A DNA stretch of 64,000 bases from Parapedobacter sp964498395 (lineage in GTDB: Bacteria; Bacteroidota; Bacteroidia; Sphingobacteriales; Sphingobacteriaceae): positions 124,001 to 188,000 of the forward strand of contig CAZCHE010000008.1 in NCBI GenBank assembly GCA_964498395.1, in the 5' to 3' direction. The translations under genes and the position numbers were made by a program. A model generated the notes under the pieces. It was not told where the DNA came from, searched no databases, and saw only the letters and a list, made by a program, of their open reading frames with translations. Positions 17,538 to 24,370 of this stretch are shown in pieces (positions within the stretch are counted from its first letter, which is position 1; every line of letters begins with the position of its first letter).

Positions 17538-19217
17538 TTATATCCACAGATTATTGTAAAAATCAAACATTATACTCTCAGAACCTAAATTCCAATTATC
17601 TTTTAAATCAATGAGTTTATTTTTTTTATTTCCACCATTTAGCGGCCCCCTTAGGGCTCTTCCCACCATTTGGCTATATAAAACCAAAGACGTAGTAGGT
17701 CGTGTAATAATTAATGCATTCAGATTAGGGGCATCAAATCCGGTTGAGAGAACGCCATAATTAATAAGAATTTTTAAGTCACCTGCTTTAAATCTTCTTA
17801 TATTGTTCTCACGTTCTCTTTTTGAAGAAGACCCCAAGATAATTTGCGATTCAACACCATTATAAGTAAGTAGAGATTGCAGAATCACGCAATGCTCTAC
17901 ACCACAAGCAAATATTAATATTGAATCCCCTTGCTCAAAAAGACCCTTAACTTTCTCAATTATAAGTTTATTCCTGCCTGGATGCACAGAAAGATCATTA
18001 AGTATTTTTTCAAGTTTGTCGTCCCCGAAAATTCGTAGATCTTTAAGTTCCTGTTCCGCAAGTTGAACTTGGATGTCCGTCATCAATTCCTCCCGTTCAA
18101 TCTCTGCAAGAACCCCAAGGTTTTGTAAATATCTAATTGGATCTTTAATCTCTATTCCGTATTCGTCAATCAGGCCTATTTTAGTAGAATTATAGAAGTG
18201 AGCCAACATATCATTTTCGAAATCCTGATGTGACGCAGTCCTCCCAGGTGTTGCTGTAAGGCCTACAAGTTGGACACCTGCATAGCTTTCGGTCAACGTA
18301 TTTATGGTCTTCTCATAAGTGGTTGCCAAAGATTTATGGGCTTCGTCCACCACAACCAATTTCACATTATCAACAATAGCCTTTCTAAGAGCCCGATTTT
18401 TGGGATTTTTCGAATTAAGAAGCGCATTAAACTTTTGAAACCCTATGAATAAAACCGCGTTGTTAGATTCAATAATTTTATCATCGAATCCATAATCTCC
18501 ATACAGCTTAAAAGCATTGATTTCTACATCGCCTCTTAATTTCCATGTGTAGGAAAACGTGTCAAAAGCTTGGTCGCATAGTTCTTTAGAGTGTGCTAGC
18601 CAAACCACAAAAGCCGATTTATCAAATCCTCCCAATATGCCCCGAGAACGCAGATAATCACATAGTATTTCCATAGCCGTTTTTGTCTTTCCGGCACCGG
18701 TAGGCATGTGGATGAGCAGACGATTTGAATGTTCTACAGAAAGTAGATATTGTACAGCTTTGTCTTTTATATTCTTTTGGTACTTGTGTAATCCATACGA
18801 TGGCTCTATGATATTTTGGTAGGTTTCATCTTGGACTTCGGTTTCCGGCAAATAGTCATCAACGCTTAGCCCCAATGTGGACAGTACTAATGTTGACCAA
18901 TTATAATTGTGCAGCCCAAAGCCTCGCTCAATAATTAGGTGTCTTGCGTCCTCATCGTTTTGATATGCCAAGCGGGCTTCATCAGCAATTTTGTATATCG
19001 TAGTGGCTGGAAGAAAAAGAATGAGGCTTCTAAAAACACTGCTATCTAATAAGATATGATTGCCATATTTACTATATAGCACTTCCGAATAATCAATCTT
19101 TACGTTGTCGCTGTTAAAAGCATAGCTGATTATCGCGTCACAAATATTTTGGCCAATAAGTTTCCTTGTTACACCATTCGAAATATTATCAAGTAAACTT
19201 TTTAATATTGGATCCAT
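17538..19217 (-). CDS. SF2 DEAD/DEAH-type helicase
   Basis: 559 aa from the ATG at 19217; a TTG at 19244 is in frame but would abut the upstream stop. Motifs in order: GLHKYQK (about 143), PTGAGKT (172-178), VVVDEAHK, GLTATPGR and QMVGRALRGP. The first 130 residues form an extra N-terminal domain of unknown type. Helicases with this core are the DNA-translocating part of many restriction and anti-phage systems. It lies between the CBS-HEPN and GHKL genes in a tight operon. Confidence 0.85.
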   Translation of the reverse strand: MDPILKSLLDNISNGVTRKLIGQNICDAIISYAFNSDNVKIDYSEVLYSKYGNHILLDSSVFRSLILFLPATTIYKIADEARLAYQNDEDARHLIIERGFGLHNYNWSTLVLSTLGLSVDDYLPETEVQDETYQNIIEPSYGLHKYQKNIKDKAVQYLLSVEHSNRLLIHMPTGAGKTKTAMEILCDYLRSRGILGGFDKSAFVVWLAHSKELCDQAFDTFSYTWKLRGDVEINAFKLYGDYGFDDKIIESNNAVLFIGFQKFNALLNSKNPKNRALRKAIVDNVKLVVVDEAHKSLATTYEKTINTLTESYAGVQLVGLTATPGRTASHQDFENDMLAHFYNSTKIGLIDEYGIEIKDPIRYLQNLGVLAEIEREELMTDIQVQLAEQELKDLRIFGDDKLEKILNDLSVHPGRNKLIIEKVKGLFEQGDSILIFACGVEHCVILQSLLTYNGVESQIILGSSSKRERENNIRRFKAGDLKILINYGVLSTGFDAPNLNALIITRPTTSLVLYSQMVGRALRGPLNGGNKKNKLIDLKDNWNLGSESIMFDFYNNLWI

Positions 19218-19244
19218 TTTGTCTCGTTTGTGAATTGCTATCAA

Positions 19245-20273
19245 TCAAATGCCAATCGTCTTTGTCACAGTGCTTAAGAAGCTAAGCACTTGCCGAAGGG
19301 TCTCCAAATCTTTATTTTCAAGCTCTTCGGGGTTAAAATGCATCACATCATTCCGTACTTTACGCACATCATCCAGCATTTTTTGAAGAATTATACGATC
19401 GACTTTCAAGCCTAATTTTTCATATAATATCTTATTCTCAATAATCCTTACATAGTGGCCAAAGGTTAGATCAGACAAGGATTTTATTTCTTTATCGAAG
19501 CTTGTGGTATCTAATACCTTTTTGATGTCGTCAAATGTCAACTTGTCGTCTAATAATCTGCGCACTAAGTTTTCTATTTGTTCGATGATTAAAAATGGTT
19601 CAGCCAGCTTATGGAAGAGCAGCCCGATATCAGTAGCAGTTACGATTCCTGATATTACTTTGGTATTATCCCTAACCAAAACCACTTCTTTTTCATGAAT
19701 GATGCTAACCGCATTGAAAATAGGTTCATTTATAGCAAGGACATCGACCGCCTCTACACAATCCATTACGGTTGTGCATGACTTTCCTAATGATAAAGCT
19801 GTTCCAATTGACTTCCAGCTAATGAGACCTATCACATCCCTCGGGCTTGACAGCACAGGAAGTTGAGAAAAGTCGTGCCGCAGCATCAATGTAGTTGCTT
19901 CAGTCAATGACGTTTCTCTATTAACACTTACTAACCCAATATCACCGTCGCCATCCCCCTTAAGGTTTTCAATATTCGATGCCTTAAGTAAGCTTAAACG
20001 GGGAATTGGGTCTGAGTAACGAGGGTTTTTCACATCGCCATTAGCTCCGAGTTTCGGTTTCGGGATAATCTCTATATCTCCGTAGAAGTATGCATTGCCA
20101 AAGTCAGGATTAGTGGTTAACTCGTGTTTATCTAATAATGCATTTACTGCTTCTACAACTCTCCAGCCCCGTTTCCGAACACCGAATTTATTGGTAATAT
20201 ATTTTGGGGAGGTTTTCCGAGGCTTCTTGGATTTCTTTACCTCTTCAAAAAACTGTTCTAGTGTGGTGCTCAT
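19245..20273 (-). CDS. CBS-pair protein with C-terminal HEPN-like domain
   Basis: 342 aa. Residues about 115-220 hold two CBS repeats (SLTEATTLMLRHDFSQLPVL and the matching half with VISGIVTATDIG), which normally bind adenine nucleotides. The last 100 residues are helical and contain RNDVMH (307-312), a fit to the RNxxxH motif of HEPN ribonucleases and their inactive relatives. The N-terminus is basic (KKSKKPRKTSPKY). It is the first gene of a tight operon with a helicase, a GHKL ATPase and a PLD nuclease. A reasonable model is a nucleotide-sensing switch with RNase output; the HEPN part is inferred from one motif plus helical context. Confidence 0.68.
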   Translation of the reverse strand: MSTTLEQFFEEVKKSKKPRKTSPKYITNKFGVRKRGWRVVEAVNALLDKHELTTNPDFGNAYFYGDIEIIPKPKLGANGDVKNPRYSDPIPRLSLLKASNIENLKGDGDGDIGLVSVNRETSLTEATTLMLRHDFSQLPVLSSPRDVIGLISWKSIGTALSLGKSCTTVMDCVEAVDVLAINEPIFNAVSIIHEKEVVLVRDNTKVISGIVTATDIGLLFHKLAEPFLIIEQIENLVRRLLDDKLTFDDIKKVLDTTSFDKEIKSLSDLTFGHYVRIIENKILYEKLGLKVDRIILQKMLDDVRKVRNDVMHFNPEELENKDLETLRQVLSFLSTVTKTIGI

Positions 20274-20416
20274 AATCGACTTAGGATTGGGGTGTTATAT
20301 TACATTGTCAAAAAACCAATTCGTATTTACTGCCATCCTTTTTGCTCTGGTATAAAGAGGATTAGGCACGGAGAAATTGGTTAATCCAATACTCCAAATG
20401 AATGATATTTAAAATC

Positions 20417-21325
20417 TCAAAATGGTAAATCATCGTCATCATAGTCAAAAAGAATAGATTTTGGATAATAATCGGCTTGATTTTTAGCAGTATTTGTTCT
20501 ATCTGTATTCTGAGAATCCACACAGTGGCCACATGGTATGAAACCAATTGCCTGTAAGATTGTCTTATCCATAACTATCTCGGGATTTAATTTTAGTTTA
20601 TAATATTCTATTAACAGTTTTTTCAATGGTTTTTTAAATTTTGAATCGTACTCCTTTAATAATTCCTTAAGTTCGAGGTCAGAAAAACCAGTGTCGTTGT
20701 TATTAATGGGTTGAGCTTTATACGCCAGATATGTATATTTTGAGAATTTTTTTAAAATCGTTGTGTTCTTTTCTTCTCTATAATAAAACCTTCCCGCTTC
20801 TTTTATTAGAACATTTATTTCATTTTCCATATCGCCAATTGATTTGTTTTCAATTTCATCTATTCCAGAATTGTCATAATCAATCGACTTGGGATTAGTA
20901 ACTATACCCCATCTTAACCTTAACCTTTCTACGAAAATGTCCGGCTTATTTAACAGGTGTTTTACCTCATTAAACCATTTACGAAACTCTATTACTTTTT
21001 CTTGGCTCTGCTCTCGTATTTGAACGGGGATTTCGTAGTTTAAAAAGCGTGAATTTAACCGTGGACAATCTCTGTCATCATGATATGCAGGAGATTTTCC
21101 TTCATAAATATATTTGTATGTGTCAATGGCCTTCTGCTTTTTATAAAAAGTTTTGAAGAAGTTTTCAGGATTCTTTAATAACTCCTGGATGGCAAGCAAT
21201 TCATTTTCTTCATATTTGCTAAAAAAATAAATAGGAATCTTATATATCTCCCCCTTAATTGTAGGATTATCAAGACCTGTATTTGAGATTATTTTTCTTG
21301 TATTAGCAAGCGTTATATAAGCCAT
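20417..21325 (-). CDS. Unknown protein with paired Cys/His motifs (302 aa)
   Basis: AT-rich gene upstream of the CBS-HEPN operon on the same strand (143-bp gap). Two features stand out: YHDDRDCPRL (His82, Cys87) in the N-terminal half and a CGHC motif (265-268) near the end, together enough ligands for one zinc ion. The C-terminus is very acidic (DYDDDDLPF). No signal peptide or membrane segment. I do not recognise a named family. Its place between an XRE regulator and a defence operon suggests an accessory or regulatory role, but this is only context. Confidence 0.6.
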   Translation of the reverse strand: MAYITLANTRKIISNTGLDNPTIKGEIYKIPIYFFSKYEENELLAIQELLKNPENFFKTFYKKQKAIDTYKYIYEGKSPAYHDDRDCPRLNSRFLNYEIPVQIREQSQEKVIEFRKWFNEVKHLLNKPDIFVERLRLRWGIVTNPKSIDYDNSGIDEIENKSIGDMENEINVLIKEAGRFYYREEKNTTILKKFSKYTYLAYKAQPINNNDTGFSDLELKELLKEYDSKFKKPLKKLLIEYYKLKLNPEIVMDKTILQAIGFIPCGHCVDSQNTDRTNTAKNQADYYPKSILFDYDDDDLPF

Positions 21326-21380
21326 TTCATTACCAATTAGACAATCATTCGGTTCTTAATGTCACGGAGAAGCTTTTAAT

Positions 21381-21483
21381 TTGGCCCCAATTTGATGTTT
21401 TCTGCGTAAAGCCCTTGAAGCACTATTTCTGAAACTTCATATTCATATATCTTGAATCAATTCTTTTTGACCCCAACTTGACG
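21381..21483. promoter_or_regulatory. Two CCCCAA-type direct repeats upstream of the 302-aa gene
   Basis: TTGGCCCCAATTTGATG (21381-21397) and TTGACCCCAACTTGACG (21467-21483) are related 17-mers in the same orientation, 86 bp apart. They share the CCCCAA half-site with the perfect inverted repeat at 22263-22282 before the XRE gene, so they may be binding sites of that regulator. The rest of 21326-21653 shows no gene. Confidence 0.4.
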
Positions 21484-21653
21484 TCGGTTTATTTTAGGTT
21501 TTTTGTTACCTTAATCTTGAAATCACAAATTGTAACCTCAAGATTTACAAGTCTTATCTATTCTCTTCGATTTTAAATTGATTAGTAAAACCCCCTCAAT
21601 ATACTTCCTGTCTAATTATTAATACAATCTCCATTTATACGCTTGCCGTTCAT

Positions 21654-22172
21654 CTATTTCAACCTATACAACTTCTCCCTACCCCTTTTCCTATCCGTAT
21701 CCTCCACTTTGTCCTTAAGCTCTCCTTTCTTGAATAAATCTGTAATCCTTATGGACTTGATTTGCTCTTTTATATCTTCGGGCAGTAATCCCCAAACATC
21801 GGAGGATGTAAATTCTTCTAGTAGTTTACCGGATTTGAATACATCTACGATATGCTTAGGAAGTTCTAACTCATCATTCCTTAGCTTTTTCCCTTCTGCT
21901 TTTCTCTCTAATACTCTTTTTTTTGTTCTCGCTGGTAAATCGTCAATTCTAGGTGTCTTTTGCTTGGGATCAAGCATTTGAAAGTGACGTAAGCCATAAA
22001 CGCTCGCTACGTTGTCGGCTTTGTCCAAATCGATATCACCTCGTCCAGTTTCAATTGCGCTATACGCATTTTGTTTGATGCCCATGAACTCCGCAACATC
22101 TTCTTGCGAGAGCTTAAAATGCTTTCGGTACTTCTTAATTAGGTTTCTAAATCTTTGATTCTCGCTAGCCAA
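21654..22172 (-). CDS. XRE-family transcriptional regulator
   Basis: 172 aa. Residues 8-62 form a helix-turn-helix of the XRE type (KLSQEDVAEFMGIKQNAYSA, then IETGRGDIDLDKA). The remaining 110 residues are charged and helical and do not match a peptidase or sensor domain I know. It is the outermost gene of the minus-strand defence block, and a perfect inverted repeat with CCCCAAT half-sites lies 91 bp upstream. It probably represses itself and possibly the downstream defence genes. Confidence 0.8.
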   Translation of the reverse strand: MASENQRFRNLIKKYRKHFKLSQEDVAEFMGIKQNAYSAIETGRGDIDLDKADNVASVYGLRHFQMLDPKQKTPRIDDLPARTKKRVLERKAEGKKLRNDELELPKHIVDVFKSGKLLEEFTSSDVWGLLPEDIKEQIKSIRITDLFKKGELKDKVEDTDRKRGREKLYRLK

Positions 22173-22262
22173 TGAAAATGAAAATTTAAAATCGAATAAC
22201 TTTTATTTGCGTAATTCTATTATTGTATTTATATTTGCTTAGTATTAATAGCGACACTAGAG

Positions 22263-22282
22263 ATTGGGGATTATGCCCCAAT
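22263..22282. promoter_or_regulatory. Candidate XRE operator
   Basis: ATTGGGG-ATTATG-CCCCAAT, a perfect 7-bp inverted repeat with a 6-bp centre, upstream of the XRE gene. Confidence 0.5.
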
Positions 22283-22293
22283 TCGAACGAAGT

Positions 22294-22332
22294 TTCTCGT
22301 CCAAGAAAACCGCCAGTTTTTACCCACGAGAA
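22294..22332. repeat. Nested inverted repeat (possible cruciform)
   Basis: Outer arms TTCTCGT/ACGAGAA and inner arms AAAAC/GTTTT are perfectly symmetrical around CGCCA, with a 5x5 internal loop. It lies just upstream of the ncRNA promoter. Confidence 0.45.
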
Positions 22333-22363
22333 GACCGTTAGTTTCCGCATACTGGATTTTCAG

Positions 22364-22371
22364 TATCTTTG
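22364..22371 (+). promoter_or_regulatory. -7 promoter box for the structured RNA
   Basis: TATCTTTG, an exact TAnnTTTG match. A TTTC 18 bp upstream could serve as a weak -33 box. Confidence 0.45.
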
Positions 22372-22376
22372 CAGAT

Positions 22377-22530
22377 ACTATCCAGTAGAGCGGGCTAGCG
22401 TAAGTCTTTTGCGGGTAACCAATCTTCGGATTGGAATGGGTTCCTGGCGGTACCTCTTGGCGAAAGCAGCTAGTCCGCTCTATTGGTTATATGCCAATAG
22501 AACTGCTTTCAGAGATTTCGTTTCATAAAC
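22377..22530 (+). ncRNA. Putative structured leader RNA or ncRNA
   Basis: An 18-bp stem joins 22382-22399 (CCAGTAGAGCGGGCTAGC) with 22469-22486, with two G-U pairs and no bulges. Inside it, 22406-22412 pairs with 22460-22466 (7 bp), and 22419-22434 is a 6-bp hairpin closed by a UUCG tetraloop. The 3' strand of the main stem (CTATTGG, 22480-22486) can instead pair perfectly with CCAATAG at 22494-22500. The two folds exclude each other, as in a riboswitch or attenuator. A promoter box precedes it and a 46-aa ORF follows. No known RNA class recognised. Confidence 0.45.
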
Positions 22531-22538
22531 AATGAATT

Positions 22539-22679
22539 ATGGAAACGATATCTACCAAACCACCCGTTTACCCACCCCGCGACCCCGTTGCCGGAGTCGC
22601 TCGATTGTACCAAACCATAAGGCAGCAATCCCAATCCCTACAAGACCATTTAAAGAACATCATCACATCACCCGAATAG
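22539..22679 (+). CDS. Small hypothetical protein (46 aa) behind the structured RNA
   Basis: Starts METISTKPPVYPPRDPVAG and ends in an amphipathic helix (ARLYQTIRQQSQSLQDHLKN). It is the only sensible ORF after the structured leader. An ATG seven bases earlier opens a different frame with an Arg/Pro-rich low-quality product and is rejected. Function unknown; it may be the gene controlled by the RNA switch. From 22680 to 23110 I see only hairpins (for example around 22760-22860) and an AT-rich tract, with no further gene. Confidence 0.4.
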   Translation: METISTKPPVYPPRDPVAGVARLYQTIRQQSQSLQDHLKNIITSPE

Positions 22680-23110
22680 CGCTGTGCCGAAGATAGACAG
22701 ATTGGGCATGCAAAAGGGTAGGTAGCCACAAGGCATCTCCCTAAGGCATGGGCATTGCTTACACGAATGCCCCGATCCCGGTCTGACCCCGCCCCATGCC
22801 CTAAGGAAACGCAAAATGTTCGCTACAGGTAGGCGTAGGTTCAGCTCAATCGGTTACTGCAATTACCTATAAAAGTAGAATCTTTTTCGCTCTCCTGCAA
22901 GTACTCTCTTTTTCATTTGCCATTTTTTTAGGCATGTGGGTGGTTTTTTGAAAAAAATTTAAAAAAATCCACGGAAACATGCAAATTTTTATATATTTAC
23001 TTCGTCTAATTATTGGGTATACACCCACCAACAAGAAACTTATATGTCTTCTTGACATAATCGATAGATATTGCAGCCTACCGGCTGCGCTGGCACGACA
23101 CCAGTACCGC

Positions 23111-24370
23111 ATGCGCTACGCGGCCACACGGTACCTACGCAAGGCCCTCTTATTGTCGGCCCTGTGCGCAGGTTTCATGTGTGCAGAAGCCCACGCACAG
23201 CGCCCCGAGCCCTCGGGGCCTGTGCTAATGGGCGCTTCAAGCGATAGCATCAAACCCCTCCAGATCGGCGATACCATACCCGAATACCTCTGGCATATGC
23301 CCCTGCAAGTGGTCAACCATCCGGAAGGGAGGGATACCATTACACTTAGTGATTACCGGGGCAAGCTGATTATACTGGATTTTTGGGCTACGTGGTGTGG
23401 GAGTTGCTTAAGCGCCTTCCCTAAAATAGACAGCCTCCAAACCACCTTCCCCGATGATGTCGCTATTCTAAAGGTTACATACGAATCCTTAACAAAGATC
23501 AAACCTTCTATAGCATCAATCGTAGAGGATAGCGTCCTTAGGGAGCTGTTCCCTCATCGCCTGATACCACATTACGCATGGATCAGCCATGACGGTACAT
23601 TGATTGCAACCACGGACGCTGACGCACTAGATGTATTAAATATCAAAAAGGCACTGCGCCTAGAAACGGCAGACATGAGCCCCAAAGTCGATAAAGATGG
23701 TAGTTTGCCCCTATCGCCAAATGTGCCGATCGAGTCGGTCGTCCAATACTCGTTCCTGACACGAGGCAAGTTAGACGGATACGCTAGCGAAACCTTTCTC
23801 AGAATGAGCAATGGCGTGCTGAGGGGGCGGGCAAAGACGAACCAAGCGCTATTCGACTTGTACCTGACTGCACTAATCCCCCTATTTAAAAGTGAAGGCC
23901 AGCTATTCAGTCGAAAACTTTGTGTCATCGAGGTATCGGACACGACAGGGCTTTTCTATCATCCTAATTTGGACCCCGACCAATTGTATTCATTTGACTT
24001 TATAGTTCCGACCCGAAATTCCGACAACCTCTACACGGAGATGCTGCATTTTCTCAACAATGCCCTTCCATATACAGGGCGACTGGAGTATAGGGAATCA
24101 CCATGTCTTGTTATTTCGCAATACGGGCAATCCCAGCTCCCCAGAAGTGACCATGGCTACAGTATCCCCCGTTTAGTCGGCTTACTCAATGCCAGGAAGG
24201 ATTCCGAAATACCGATAATCATTGACGAAAGCGGCTACGGCGGGAAAATAGCTTTTGCTTCGCTAGACACCGACACTGATTACATCATCAAAACCTTGGG
24301 GATGTACGGGCTGGCCGTAGAGCAGACCGAACGGCCAATCCTTCACTTTATCCTAACCGAAAAACCATGA
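23111..24370 (+). CDS. TlpA-like thioredoxin-fold protein, exported
   Basis: 419 aa from the ATG at 23111, chosen because it begins a proper signal peptide (LLLSALCAGFMCAEAHAQ); an ATG 132 bp upstream would put 44 odd residues in front. A thioredoxin domain follows with the redox motif WCGSC (Cys96, Cys99) in FWATWCGSCL. The C-terminal 230 residues are a domain of unknown function. It probably acts as a periplasmic thiol-disulfide reductase. Its stop overlaps the SusC start (ATGA), so it forms an operon with the SusC/SusD genes. Confidence 0.78.
   Translation: MRYAATRYLRKALLLSALCAGFMCAEAHAQRPEPSGPVLMGASSDSIKPLQIGDTIPEYLWHMPLQVVNHPEGRDTITLSDYRGKLIILDFWATWCGSCLSAFPKIDSLQTTFPDDVAILKVTYESLTKIKPSIASIVEDSVLRELFPHRLIPHYAWISHDGTLIATTDADALDVLNIKKALRLETADMSPKVDKDGSLPLSPNVPIESVVQYSFLTRGKLDGYASETFLRMSNGVLRGRAKTNQALFDLYLTALIPLFKSEGQLFSRKLCVIEVSDTTGLFYHPNLDPDQLYSFDFIVPTRNSDNLYTEMLHFLNNALPYTGRLEYRESPCLVISQYGQSQLPRSDHGYSIPRLVGLLNARKDSEIPIIIDESGYGGKIAFASLDTDTDYIIKTLGMYGLAVEQTERPILHFILTEKP

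Noticed and set aside
22223..22528. 101-aa plus-strand ORF
   Set aside because: It crosses the XRE operator and the structured RNA, has no ribosome site, and its start lies upstream of the promoter box.
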